From Streptomonospora alba (lineage in GTDB: Bacteria; Actinomycetota; Actinomycetes; Streptosporangiales; Streptosporangiaceae): a stretch of 35,889 nucleotides of DNA. The stretch covers positions 1 to 35,889 of the forward strand of contig NZ_JROO01000035.1 of assembly GCF_000826685.1 (NCBI RefSeq). The letters run 5' to 3'. The translations under genes were made by a program, and so were the position numbers. The notes below the pieces were generated by a model. That model searched no databases. It was not told where the DNA came from and saw nothing but the letters and a program-made list of their open reading frames with translations. Of this stretch, positions 1 to 8,593 are shown one piece after another. Within the stretch, counting starts at the first letter, position 1. Each line of letters begins with the position of its first letter.

Positions 1-428
1 ATCCGGTACAAGCCCCGGCCCACTACGAAAGCGGGCCCGCCCAGGCTCTTCCCAAGAGACGGAATCTCCCCACGGAAAGCCACGAAATCTTGTCCGCGCT
101 TTCCGCTTCATGTTTTCGGCCGCAGAGCGCGACCTCGCTTCTGAACTCTAGCAAGAATTCCGAACCGAGGCGAACTCCGCGATTTCGCTCCGCCGCGCTT
201 TCCCTTCCGGGACGCGCTCCTGCCGAGCTGTTCTCCACTCTACCGGCTGCCACGAGTGCTCGTGACCGTTCCGGTCGAATCGAGAGGGGCACCGACCCGC
301 CCGCCGAGTTCACTCCGCGTTCGTTCCGTCGGTGCCTCCATCCTACAGACCCTCAAGCGGTGCCTGGTACACGCAGCGGATGCCCGCGGCATCGCGCCGG
401 CGCCTCAGACCGCCGTGGACCCGCACAC
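1..428. other. Non-coding stretch downstream of pcrA
   Basis: This is the window edge and the 3' flank of the helicase gene. I see no convincing gene on either strand. The open frames here are arginine- and serine-rich shadows without recognisable motifs. Roughly bases 80-240 are visibly less GC-rich than the rest of the window, with short A and T runs that are unusual in this genome. A gene fragment or regulatory region belonging to a gene left of the window is possible but cannot be shown. Confidence 0.5.
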
Positions 429-2735
429 TCACAGCCTCTCGATCGGCGCGAACTTCACCAGGAAGTCCTTCTCGCCGATGTCGGCGCCGAAGTCGATGCG
501 GGCCTTGGTCTTGTCGCCTGCTCCGTCGACGAGCAGGACCTCGCCCATGCCGAACTGGTCGTGGTTGACCTTGTCGCCCGGAGTGAGCGAGGGGACCTCG
601 TTCTTGGCCTTGCGGGACGGCGCCGGAGACGGCGTCCGGCCGCGCGGCTGGGCCGCCGACGCCAGCGACGACTCCGCGCGGCGCCACTCGACCAGCTCGG
701 CCGGAACCTCGTCGAGGAACCGCGACGGCGGATTGAACGAGGGGGAACCCCATGCGCTGCGCACCGCCGCACGCGACAGATACAACCGCTCCTGGGCCCG
801 GGTGATTCCCACATAGGCCAGGCGGCGCTCCTCCTCCAGTTCGGCCTTTTCGCCGAGCGTGCGCATGTGCGGGAAGACGCCGTCCTCCATGCCGGTCAGG
901 AACACGACGGGGAACTCGAGCCCCTTGGCCGCGTGCAGGGTCATCAGCGTGACGACGCCTCCGGACTCGTCGGCGTCGGGGATCTGGTCGGTGTCGGCCA
1001 CGAGCGACACCTGCTCAAGGAAGTCCACCAGCGTCGGCTCGGGAGCGACGGCAGGCGCCTCCTCCGCGGCCTCCCCGCCGTCCTCGGCGCCGTCCGACGC
1101 TCCCGGCTCCTCCTCGTAGAGCGGCCCGGTGAAGTTGCTCTCGAACTCACGGGCGACCTCGACGAACTCCTCCAGGTTCTCCGCCCGGCTCTCGTCTTGC
1201 AGGTCCTTGGAGTTGGCGAGCTCGGAGAGATAGCCGGTGCGCTCCAGCACCGCCTCGACCACCTCCGACGGCGAGCGCTCCGCGGCGATGCCCTCCAGCT
1301 CCTCCAGCAGCGCGACGAAGTCCCGCACGGCGTTCAGCGAGCGCTTCGCCATCCCGATCTCGTCTGCGCGCCGCAGCGCACGCGCGAACGACGTCCGCTC
1401 CCGCGCCGCGAACAGTTCGACGGTCTCCTCGGCGCGGTCGCCGATGCCCCGCTTGGGCACGTTGAGGATGCGTCGCAGGCTGACCGTGTCCTCGGGGTTG
1501 GCCAGCACCCGCAGGTAGGCCAGGACGTCGCGGATCTCCTTGCGTTCGTAGAACCGCACCCCGCCGACGATCTTGTAGGGCAGCCCCGTGCGGATGAACA
1601 CGTCCTCGAAGACGCGGGACTGGGCGTTGGTCCGGTAGAAGACCGCCACCTCGCCCGGCGTGCACCGGCCCTCGTCGGTCAGCCTGTCGATCTCCTGGAC
1701 GACGAACGCCGCCTCGTCGTGCTCGTTGTCGGCGACGTAGCCCGTGATCGCCGGGCCCACCCGCTGCTCGGACCACAGGTTCTTGGCAGGGCGGTCGGGA
1801 TTGCGCTGGATCACCGCGTTGGCCGCGGTGAGGATGTTCTGCGTCGAGCGGTAGTTCTGCTCCAGCAGGATGGTCCGGGCCTGCGGGTAGTCGCGCTCGA
1901 ACTCCAGGATGTTGCGGATGGTGGCGCCGCGGAACGCGTAGATCGACTGGTCGGCGTCGCCCACCACGCACAGCTCGGAGGCGGGGACGACCGCGTCCGG
2001 GGTGTCCTCGCCCACCAGCCGCCGCACCAGCTCGTACTGGGCGTGGTTGGTGTCCTGGTACTCGTCGACCAGGACGTGGCGGAACCGCCGCCGGTAGTGC
2101 TCGGCGACGTCGGGGAACATCTGCAGCAGGTTGACGGCGACCATGATCAGATCGTCGAAGTCCATCGCGCCGGCCTCGTGCAGGCGCTGCTGGTACAGCG
2201 CGTAGGCCTCGGCGAGCTTCTTCTCCTGCTCACTCTGCGCCTGCTCGGCGAAGGTGTCGTAGTCGACCAGCTCGTTCTTGAGATTGGACACCTGAGACGA
2301 GAAGGACTTGGGCGGGAAGCGCTTGGGGTCGAGATCCAGCTCCTTGCACACCAGCTGCATCAGCCGCCGGGAGTCGGCGGCGTCGTAGATGGTGAACCCG
2401 CTGGGGTAGCCCAGCCGCCCCGCCTCGCGGCGCAGAATGCGCACGCACGCGGAGTGGAACGTCATCACCCACATGGCGCTCGCGACCCGGCCGCCCAGCA
2501 GCGCCTCGATGCGCTCCTTCATCTCGGCGGCCGCCTTGTTGGTGAAGGTGATCGCGAGCACCTCGCTCGGACGCGCGCCGCGTTCGGCGAGGAGGTAGGC
2601 GATGCGGTGCGTGAGCACCCGCGTCTTGCCGGAGCCCGCACCGGCGACGATCAGCAGCGGGCCGCCGGCGTGGGCGACGGCTTCGCGCTGCGGGGCGTTC
2701 AGGCCTTCGAGGAGCTGTTCTTGGGAGGACGACAC
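429..2735 (-). CDS. pcrA: ATP-dependent DNA helicase PcrA/UvrD (SF1A)
   Basis: This 3'-5' SF1A DNA helicase would act in nucleotide excision repair, removal of recombination intermediates and replication-conflict resolution in the cytoplasm. At about 768 aa it has the normal family length. Motifs appear in the expected order: Q-motif region LNAPQREAV (about 12-20), Walker A GAGSGKT (32-38), DEXX box VDEYQDTN, motif IV QNYRST, motif V TLHAAKGLEF and motif VI YVGITRAQERLYL. The C-terminus has the Tudor-like fold region (VNHDQFGMG...) typical of PcrA. The reading frame stays open further upstream, but homology starts at the GTG at 2735, which follows a GGAGG only two bases away. This start is therefore chosen on protein conservation more than on the ribosome site. 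It is transcribed divergently from the Pr6Pr gene. Identification is firm; the exact start is less so. Confidence 0.95.
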   Translation of the reverse strand: MSSSQEQLLEGLNAPQREAVAHAGGPLLIVAGAGSGKTRVLTHRIAYLLAERGARPSEVLAITFTNKAAAEMKERIEALLGGRVASAMWVMTFHSACVRILRREAGRLGYPSGFTIYDAADSRRLMQLVCKELDLDPKRFPPKSFSSQVSNLKNELVDYDTFAEQAQSEQEKKLAEAYALYQQRLHEAGAMDFDDLIMVAVNLLQMFPDVAEHYRRRFRHVLVDEYQDTNHAQYELVRRLVGEDTPDAVVPASELCVVGDADQSIYAFRGATIRNILEFERDYPQARTILLEQNYRSTQNILTAANAVIQRNPDRPAKNLWSEQRVGPAITGYVADNEHDEAAFVVQEIDRLTDEGRCTPGEVAVFYRTNAQSRVFEDVFIRTGLPYKIVGGVRFYERKEIRDVLAYLRVLANPEDTVSLRRILNVPKRGIGDRAEETVELFAARERTSFARALRRADEIGMAKRSLNAVRDFVALLEELEGIAAERSPSEVVEAVLERTGYLSELANSKDLQDESRAENLEEFVEVAREFESNFTGPLYEEEPGASDGAEDGGEAAEEAPAVAPEPTLVDFLEQVSLVADTDQIPDADESGGVVTLMTLHAAKGLEFPVVFLTGMEDGVFPHMRTLGEKAELEEERRLAYVGITRAQERLYLSRAAVRSAWGSPSFNPPSRFLDEVPAELVEWRRAESSLASAAQPRGRTPSPAPSRKAKNEVPSLTPGDKVNHDQFGMGEVLLVDGAGDKTKARIDFGADIGEKDFLVKFAPIERL

Positions 2736-2891
2736 GCCCTCCAGGTTACGGGGACCGGCGTGCGGGCGTATCCGCTTCGGCCGCCCGCGGCCGTGCGCCT
2801 CCGCCACCCCCGTTCCGCCGCGGCCGCCGGGCCCGGACCCCGGCTTCACCTGAGAGCGGTAGCGTCGATCGCCGGGGAAGGAGGCGTGTCG

Positions 2892-3605
2892 ATGCCGGTG
2901 GTCGTGGGGTTCTACCGGGCCCTCGTGGCGGTGGTGGCGGTGAGCGGTGTCGCGATGGAGGTGGTGCGGGACGAGGCGCTGCATCCGTTCGTCTACTTCA
3001 CGATCCAGAGCAACTGCCTGCTGGCGGTGTGCTTCGCGTTCGCCGCGTGGGCGGTCTGGCGCGGTCGGGAGGGCCTGCCCGGCGGCCTCAAAGGCGCCGC
3101 GACGCTCTACATCCTGATCACCGGGCTGGTCTTCAACTTCGTGCTGTCCGACGGGCCCACGCAGGTTCCGCCGGCCGGCGCCGGCGAGTTGGCCGGCGAG
3201 CCGTGGTGGGTCGTGGACTCCAGCGACCTGCTGCACACCGTGGCGCCGGTCATGGCAGCTGCGGACTTCGTGCTGTTCGACCGCCACCGCCGGCTGCGCT
3301 GGTTCCACGCGGCCGCGTGGCTGCTCTACCCGCTGGCCTACGCCGTGTTCACCACGGTGCGCGGTGCCCTGTTCCCGCTGGCGGGTTACCCCTACTTCTT
3401 CGTCGACGTGTCGGTACTGGGCTACGGCGGACTGCTCCGCAGCCTGCTGGGCTACGGCGCCGCGTTCCTGGCGCTGGGCCTGGTGCTGGTGGCGGCCGAC
3501 CGGCTGCTCGGGGCGCCCGCGCCGGAGCGCCTGCTGGCGCGGGTGCGCGGCGAGCGTGCCGCGTCGGGCACCGCCGCGGAGCCGGCGGGTTCGCCGGTCC
3601 CCTGA
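2892..3605 (+). CDS. Pr6Pr-family integral membrane protein
   Basis: A 237-aa polytopic membrane protein with about six hydrophobic segments (roughly 5-22, 33-56, 66-86, 110-129, 136-155 and 184-203) and a polar Arg/Ala-rich C-terminal tail. The motif YFTIQSN after the first helix, and the DLLHT segment before the fourth, are typical of the actinobacterial Pr6Pr family. The biochemical role of that family is not established, so no function is claimed. The ATG at 2892 is preferred because AAGGAGG at 2878-2884 sits seven bases upstream; the in-frame GTG at 2886 would be too close to it. The gene is divergent from pcrA across 156 bases. The same frame stays open far upstream, antisense to pcrA, which is an artefact of GC-rich coding DNA. 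Confidence 0.82.
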   Translation: MPVVVGFYRALVAVVAVSGVAMEVVRDEALHPFVYFTIQSNCLLAVCFAFAAWAVWRGREGLPGGLKGAATLYILITGLVFNFVLSDGPTQVPPAGAGELAGEPWWVVDSSDLLHTVAPVMAAADFVLFDRHRRLRWFHAAAWLLYPLAYAVFTTVRGALFPLAGYPYFFVDVSVLGYGGLLRSLLGYGAAFLALGLVLVAADRLLGAPAPERLLARVRGERAASGTAAEPAGSPVP

Positions 3606-3726
3606 CCGCCACGCGGCACCGGCCGCCTGAGTTGTCTAGGCTTGTCCCTGCAATGCCTGATCCGGCGCGGGCCCGCTCAGCCCCTGCCGGACACGGCGCG
3701 ACACGCGGCACGAGGGGTTTTCACGG

Positions 3727-4659
3727 GTGCGAATCTACGTCGACTGCGATCCGGGGATCGACGACGCTCTGGCGCTCGCCTATCTGACGGCTTCACCCGA
3801 GGTCGAACTGGTCGGCGTGGGCTCGGTGTTCGGCAACAACTACGTGCCGGCGACCACCGCCAACGCGCTGCGACTGCTGGAGCTCTACGGTCGCCCGCAG
3901 GTTCCCGTGGCACGCGGCGCGGGGCGCGCGCTGGCCCAGCCCGCGCGCGCGGCCAAGAACGTCCACGGCGAGAACGGGCTGGGCGAGGTCGAACTGCCCG
4001 AGCCCGCGGCCGCGCCGGTGGAGTACTCGGCGGCCGAGATGCTGGTCCGCAGCGCCCGGTCGGCCCCCGGAGAGATCGACGTGCTCGCGCTGGGCCCGCT
4101 GACCAACCTGGCGCTGGCGCTGAGCATCGAGCCGCGGCTGCCCGAGTTGTTGGGGCGCGTGGTGATCATGGGCGGGGCCGTGCGTCGGCCCGGCAACATC
4201 ACCCCCTGGGCCGAGGCCAACGTGGCCGCCGACCCCGAGGCCGCAGAGGCGGTACTGGGGGCCGGTTTCGACACGACGCTGGTCGCGCTGGACGTCACCA
4301 TGCGCACGGTCGCCACGGGCGCGTGGCTGGAGGGCCTGGACCGGATCGAGGGTCGGCGCGCGCAGACCACAGCGGCGTTCCTGGGTTTCTACACCGACTG
4401 GTACTCGCGGGTGTTCGGCATCCGCCAGTGCGCGATGCACGACCCGCTGGCGGCGGCGGTGCTGCTGGACCCCGACCTGGTGGCCGAGGCCGACGAGGTG
4501 CCGGTGCGGGTGGAGCTGCAGGGCGCGCACACGCGCGGGCAGACCATCGCCGACCTGCGCCCCAACCGCGCCTCCGACGACGAGCGCCCGGCGGTGACCC
4601 TGGTGGGCGACGTCGACGGCGAGGCGTTCTTCAAGCGCATGACCGACGCGCTGCGCTGA
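3727..4659 (+). CDS. Inosine-uridine-type nucleoside hydrolase
   Basis: A 310-aa member of the IunH/RihA-type nucleoside N-ribohydrolase family. These enzymes hydrolyse the N-glycosidic bond of ribonucleosides to base plus ribose in salvage. The N-terminal calcium-binding DCDPGIDDA signature lies at residues 6-14, and VIMGGAV (about 141-147), preceded by the ALGPLTNLA segment, is also characteristic. Length matches the family. The GTG start at 3727 is preceded by GAGGGG at a workable distance. The gene stands alone, 121 bases after the Pr6Pr gene and convergent with the LuxR-type regulator. Base specificity (purine or pyrimidine) cannot be read from the sequence. Confidence 0.92.
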   Translation: MRIYVDCDPGIDDALALAYLTASPEVELVGVGSVFGNNYVPATTANALRLLELYGRPQVPVARGAGRALAQPARAAKNVHGENGLGEVELPEPAAAPVEYSAAEMLVRSARSAPGEIDVLALGPLTNLALALSIEPRLPELLGRVVIMGGAVRRPGNITPWAEANVAADPEAAEAVLGAGFDTTLVALDVTMRTVATGAWLEGLDRIEGRRAQTTAAFLGFYTDWYSRVFGIRQCAMHDPLAAAVLLDPDLVAEADEVPVRVELQGAHTRGQTIADLRPNRASDDERPAVTLVGDVDGEAFFKRMTDALR

Positions 4660-4663
4660 GCGC

Positions 4664-4683
4664 GAAGCCGCGGGAAGCCGCGG
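4664..4683. repeat. Tandem 10-base repeat between convergent genes
   Basis: The unit GAAGCCGCGG occurs twice in direct succession in the 41-base gap between the convergent nucleoside hydrolase and response regulator genes. It may be chance, or part of a termination or transcription-collision region. No clear hairpin with a T-run is present. Confidence 0.4.
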
Positions 4684-4700
4684 GCCGAACCGGCGCGGGC

Positions 4701-5372
4701 TCACACCAGCTTGCGCGCGGTGGCCCAGCGGCTCAGTTCGTGGCGGTTGGACAGCTGGAGCTTGCGCAGCACCGAGGAGACGTGGGTCTCGACCGTCTTC
4801 ACCGAGATGAACAGCTCCTTGGCGGCCTCCTTGTAGGCGTAGCCGCGGGCGATGAGCCGCAGCACCTCGCGCTCGCGCTGGGTGAGGCGGTCGAGCTCGG
4901 GGTCCATGGGCGGGGCGTCGGTGGCGGAGAACGCGTCCAGCACGAACCCGGCCAGGCGCGGGGAGAACACGGCGTCGCCGTCGGCGACGCGGACGACGGC
5001 GTCGGCCAGCTCTCGGCCGGAGATGGTCTTGGTGACGTAGCCGCGGGCGCCGCCGCGCACGACCCCGATGACGTCCTCGGCGGCGTCGGAGACCGACAGC
5101 GCGAGGAACGTGACCTCGGGCTGGTTGGGCAGGACGCGGCGCAGGACCTCGCTGCCGCCCCCGCCGGGCAGGTGGACGTCCAGCAGGACCAGGTCGGGCT
5201 GCTTCTCGGCGATGACCCGGACCGCGCTGTCGACGTCTCCGGCCTCGCCGATGACGTCCACGGCGTCGCCAAGCTCGCCGCGGACGCCGCTGCGGAAGAG
5301 CCGGTGGTCGTCAACGATCACGACGCGGGGCGCCGCGCCGCTCTCGGCGAAGGTCGTGTTCTCGTCGTCCAC
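4701..5372 (-). CDS. LuxR/NarL-type response regulator (LiaR/VraR-like)
   Basis: A 223-aa two-component regulator. The receiver domain (about 15-130) has the acidic pair D21/D22, the phosphoacceptor D65 in VLLDVHLPG and the conserved Lys near 115. The C-terminal LuxR helix-turn-helix (about 160-218) carries the LTQREREVLRLIA and SVKTVETHVSSVLRKL signatures. The GTG at 5372 gives an N-terminus a few residues before the receiver; its ribosome site is weak (GGTAGA). The gene lies 80 bases downstream of the PspC-domain kinase on the same strand, so the two should be cotranscribed and form a cognate pair. By analogy with LiaRS/VraSR systems it probably answers cell-envelope stress; that role is inferred. 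Confidence 0.92.
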   Translation of the reverse strand: MDDENTTFAESGAAPRVVIVDDHRLFRSGVRGELGDAVDVIGEAGDVDSAVRVIAEKQPDLVLLDVHLPGGGGSEVLRRVLPNQPEVTFLALSVSDAAEDVIGVVRGGARGYVTKTISGRELADAVVRVADGDAVFSPRLAGFVLDAFSATDAPPMDPELDRLTQREREVLRLIARGYAYKEAAKELFISVKTVETHVSSVLRKLQLSNRHELSRWATARKLV

Positions 5373-5452
5373 AGCACAGACTCTACCCACAGGGGCCCCG
5401 GCGCAGGCCCGCGTGCCCGGGTCCGGCCAAGCGGTGCGCACCTCGCCGGTCC

Positions 5453-6709
5453 TCACGCGGCGGATTCCGTGTCGCGGGGCATCCGCAGCTGGACCTCCGT
5501 CCCTTCTCCCGGAGCGGTGCGGATGCGGGCACTGCCGCCGTGGCGTTCCATGCGGCCCAGGATGGAGCCGCGCACGCCCATGCGGTCCTCGGGAACGGCG
5601 TCGAGGTCGAAACCGGTGCCGCGGTCGCGGACGAAGACGAGCACCTCCTCGGGATCGACCTCGCCGAAGACCGAGATGGAGTCGCTGCCGGCGTACTTCG
5701 AGGCGTTGACCATGGCCTCGCGTGCCGCCCGCAGCTCGGCGTGGACGCCGTCGTCGATGGGGCAGTCGCCGACGCACACGACCTCGATGGGCACGCCGTG
5801 GGCCTCCTCGACCTCGGCGGCCACCCTCTCCAGACCGGGTTTGACCGTGGTTTCGGCGTCGGCGGGCCGCTGGTAGAGCCAGCTGCGCAGGGCGCGCTCC
5901 TGCACCCGCGCCAGCCGCTGGACCTCGCGGGGGTCCTCGGCCTGACGCTGGATGAGGGTGAGGGTGTGCAGCACGGAGTCGTGGATGTGCGCGGCAAGCT
6001 CGGCGCGCTCCTGGCTGCGGATGCGCTCGCGGCGCTCCCTGTCGCGCTCGCGCACCAGTCCCACGATCCACGGCGCGGCGATCAGGCTGATCCCGGCGAG
6101 GATCGTGGCGGCGAAGGTGAGCCCGGCGCGGGCTTCGTTCAGCTGCTGCTGGAAGGCGAGGAAGCCGATGGCGCCGATGACGACGAGCAGGACGCCAGCG
6201 CCCGAACGTGCCCAGCTCTTACTGCTCTGGCCCAGCACCGAGGTGGACATCCACTCCTCGCGCAGCGCCGGGTTGGCCTGCTGCCAGAGGATGGTGGCGC
6301 CGAGCGCGCCGAAGATGATGAACCACAGCACCGGCTCGAACCAGCCGCCGAAGAGCAGCGCGAGCATGCCCAATCCGCCGGCCAGGGCGCAGTAGGCCAG
6401 CAGCTGGCTGATGTCGCGGCCCTTGCGCTTGGCCGCGTCCTCGGTGGATTCGGTCGAGGCGTCCTCGCCGGTCCCCGCGGTCTCCAGCGTCTCGTCCGTC
6501 TCGTCGTCCACCGGGACGAACAGCGCGAGGACGATGTAGACGGCGATCCCGATCCCACCGAAGCACAGGGCCAGCAACGCAAGCCGGGTCACGACCGCGT
6601 CGATGCCCAGATGCCGGGCCAGCCCTGCGCCCACGCCGGCGACCAGGCGCCCCTCGCGCGGGCGCACCAGCGGCGGCGTCTGGGGCTGTCGGCTCACCGA
6701 TTCGGTCAC
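5453..6709 (-). CDS. PspC-domain sensor histidine kinase (LiaS-like)
   Basis: A 418-aa membrane sensor kinase. Residues about 11-70 form a PspC domain with its hydrophobic helix (VRPREGRLVAGVGAGLARHLG). After an acidic linker (67-90) come further membrane segments near 103-140, 170-187 and 196-218. The dimerisation domain has the HDSVLHTL motif with presumed phosphoacceptor H243. The HATPase has N335 in AMVNASKYAG and the G1 box DRGTGFD. This is the HisKA_3/NarL-type kinase class that pairs with LuxR regulators, matching the gene just downstream. The GTG at 6709 is chosen because the PspC domain begins soon after and GGAAGG/GGAG lie upstream; a second GTG four codons later is possible. It is divergent from the PspC/LiaF-like gene. 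Confidence 0.92.
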   Translation of the reverse strand: MTESVSRQPQTPPLVRPREGRLVAGVGAGLARHLGIDAVVTRLALLALCFGGIGIAVYIVLALFVPVDDETDETLETAGTGEDASTESTEDAAKRKGRDISQLLAYCALAGGLGMLALLFGGWFEPVLWFIIFGALGATILWQQANPALREEWMSTSVLGQSSKSWARSGAGVLLVVIGAIGFLAFQQQLNEARAGLTFAATILAGISLIAAPWIVGLVRERDRERRERIRSQERAELAAHIHDSVLHTLTLIQRQAEDPREVQRLARVQERALRSWLYQRPADAETTVKPGLERVAAEVEEAHGVPIEVVCVGDCPIDDGVHAELRAAREAMVNASKYAGSDSISVFGEVDPEEVLVFVRDRGTGFDLDAVPEDRMGVRGSILGRMERHGGSARIRTAPGEGTEVQLRMPRDTESAA

Positions 6710-6778
6710 CGTCTCCGTGCCTTCCCCTACGACCTGCCACTCCGCGCGCCGCGTACGGGCGCGCGGGCGGGCGGTGCC

Positions 6779-6805
6779 GGGCGTCCCGCTCGCGGCGGGA
6801 CGCCC
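6779..6805. promoter_or_regulatory. Strong hairpin in the divergent kinase/PspC region
   Basis: A perfect 11-bp inverted repeat (GGGCGTCCCGC, loop TCGCG, then its complement) lies in the 279-base intergenic region between the divergent kinase and PspC/LiaF-like genes. It is 70 bases upstream of the kinase start, so it could be a leader hairpin of the kinase mRNA or a protein-binding site controlling both genes. I cannot distinguish these. Confidence 0.5.
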
Positions 6806-6950
6806 CGGCGCGCCCGTGCACCCAGGATGCCCCGGCGACGGGCGGCGGGGCATCAGGGACCCGCCCCGGGACTCCGGGCGGCGCCTCTCAGGGTGGCGTC
6901 AGGGTCGTTCCCGATGGGCTCCGGCGCACGTTACGGGGCAGGATGGAAGC

Positions 6951-6992
6951 ATGCGGCAGATCCGTCGGTCGAGGGTGGAACGAGAGCGTTGA
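6951..6992 (+). CDS. Possible 13-codon leader ORF coupled to the PspC/LiaF-like gene
   Basis: An ATG at 6951 opens a short frame encoding MRQIRRSRVERER, very basic, ending at TGA 6990-6992. That stop overlaps the TTG start of the next gene as TTGA. AGGATGGAAG precedes the ATG. The arrangement suggests translational coupling, where ribosomes finishing the leader restart at the weak TTG. In DNA this GC-rich, short open frames arise often by chance, so this is a candidate only. It would explain use of a TTG start without a close ribosome site of its own. Confidence 0.35.
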   Translation: MRQIRRSRVERER

Positions 6993-8593
6993 ACGAGAAC
7001 GGGCCCGGAGCGGACGACGCCGCGCGCGGTCCCGGCGAGCAGGGGGCCGCGGCGGCGGACGGTGTTGCGCCGGGGGCGCCGCCCGGGTCCTCTCCGCCGC
7101 AGTCCTCCAGCGCCGCCGGCGAGGCGGGGGGCCCGGAGCTGGTCAGGGACAACGAGCGCGGCCTGGTCACCGGCGTGTGCGCCGGGCTCGGCGCCTACAC
7201 CGGCATCGACCCCATCGTGTGGCGGATGAGCTTCGCCGTCACGGGCCTCGCGGGCTTCACCGGTGTGCTGCTGTATGTCGGCGCGTGGATGGCCATGCGC
7301 GACGCCGGGCGCGGCCCGGCGATGTTCGAGCAGCTGCTGAACCGGCGCATCGCCGATCGGGCGGTGCCGGCGCTGCTCGGGCTGGGGCTGGCCGCGGCGG
7401 TGGCGCTGAGCCTGATCGGCGGTGTGGGCTGGGGGACGCTGATGCTGGCGACTCCGCTGATCCTGGGGACCCTGGTGGCCCACAACCGCGGCGTCGACCT
7501 GCGCCGGACCTACCGCGAGCTGCCGGGGCTGCTGAAGTCGGACGAACCGCCGCCGACCACGCCCGAGCCCGGTCCCAAACCCGCCTACTACAACCCCGCA
7601 CAGCCGTGGGCGCAAGCGCCCCCCGGCCCGGTGGACCTGGCTGTGGTGGCCGCCCCCGAGCGCACCGGCGGCGCGGACTCCGCGGCGCGGAGCACGCAGG
7701 ACGCCGGCGAGGCCGGCGGCTCCCGGGAGGCGGAGGGCACGGACGCCCCCGACGGCGCTGGGGCCGGGGACGGCATGGACCGTACGGACGGCGACGGCCC
7801 CGAGGGAGGCGCCACCGCATCGGGGTACTCCGGGCGCAAGCGCATGCGGGATCGGTGCCGGCCGCGCGGGGTACGCCTGCTCGGCATCGTGGGGTGGGCG
7901 GTCGCGGCGGCGGCCGCGATCACGATCGTCGCCACCTCGGCACCGCCGCTGACCGCTCTGTTCGGGCCGAGCACCGGTCCCCTGTTCTTCGGGAGCGTCG
8001 TCGTGATGATCGGGATCGCCGCCGTGGTCGGGACGTGGCTGGGCGACCCGCGCGGGCTGATCGCCGCCGGGACCGTGGCCGTCGTGCTGCTGGTGGCCTC
8101 GGCGGCGGTCGACCTGACGAGCCTGCACCTGGGCTCGAAGGTCTGGCGCCCCACCTCCGTCCCGGCCGCCGAGCGCACCTACGAGCTGGCCGGAGGCCAG
8201 GCGCGGCTCGACCTCACGCGGATGCCGCTGGAGCCGGGGCAGCGGGTGGAGGTCGGCGCCGAGGTGGGCTTCGGCGCGCTGACCGTGCTGGTGCCTCCCG
8301 ACTCCCGCGTGCTCGTGCGCGGCCGCGCGACGTTGGGGGAGATCCGCATCGACGACGCGATGCAGTGGGGAACAGGGCTGGACATGAGCCGCACCCTGGA
8401 GCCGGAGGAGGCCGGGGCGGCCGCGGCCCGCAGCGGCGGGCGCCAGGACGGCGGCCGGGGCGGGGGCCCGGAGCCGGACGGCGGGCGGCAGCGGCCCGCG
8501 GACGGCGACACCGCGGACGGCGACCCGCCCACGCTCGTCGTGAAGCTGGTCTCCCGCATCGGCGACATGGAGGTGCGGCGTGCGGCGTCGTAG
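6989..8593 (+). CDS. PspC-domain protein with LiaF-like C-terminus
   Basis: A membrane protein of about 534 aa. A polar N-terminal tail (1-47) leads to a PspC domain (about 48-106: LVRDNERGLVTGVCAGLGAY...), more membrane helices (about 123-165), a long Gly/Ala/Asp/Pro-rich linker (about 180-280) and a second membrane cluster. The soluble C-terminal half (YELAGGQARLDLTRM..., then GALTVLVPPDSRV) resembles the LiaF/YvqF cell-wall-antibiotic-response domain. LiaF-type proteins restrain a partner kinase, so this is probably the inhibitor or co-sensor for the divergent PspC kinase (inferred). The TTG at 6989 is chosen just before the tail; an in-frame ATG at 6914 is the alternative, adding 25 residues. 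Confidence 0.83.
   Translation: MNENGPGADDAARGPGEQGAAAADGVAPGAPPGSSPPQSSSAAGEAGGPELVRDNERGLVTGVCAGLGAYTGIDPIVWRMSFAVTGLAGFTGVLLYVGAWMAMRDAGRGPAMFEQLLNRRIADRAVPALLGLGLAAAVALSLIGGVGWGTLMLATPLILGTLVAHNRGVDLRRTYRELPGLLKSDEPPPTTPEPGPKPAYYNPAQPWAQAPPGPVDLAVVAAPERTGGADSAARSTQDAGEAGGSREAEGTDAPDGAGAGDGMDRTDGDGPEGGATASGYSGRKRMRDRCRPRGVRLLGIVGWAVAAAAAITIVATSAPPLTALFGPSTGPLFFGSVVVMIGIAAVVGTWLGDPRGLIAAGTVAVVLLVASAAVDLTSLHLGSKVWRPTSVPAAERTYELAGGQARLDLTRMPLEPGQRVEVGAEVGFGALTVLVPPDSRVLVRGRATLGEIRIDDAMQWGTGLDMSRTLEPEEAGAAAARSGGRQDGGRGGGPEPDGGRQRPADGDTADGDPPTLVVKLVSRIGDMEVRRAAS

Noticed and set aside
90-2891. Very long plus-strand open frame antisense to the helicase
   Set aside because: The opposite strand carries a complete PcrA with all motifs. 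The plus frame is low-complexity, Arg/Leu/Gly-rich, and open only because of GC bias. Only its last part (from 2892) is a real gene.
5540-6988. Upstream extension of the PspC/LiaF-like frame
   Set aside because: It runs antisense through the histidine kinase gene and has no domain; the real gene starts near 6989 (or 6914).
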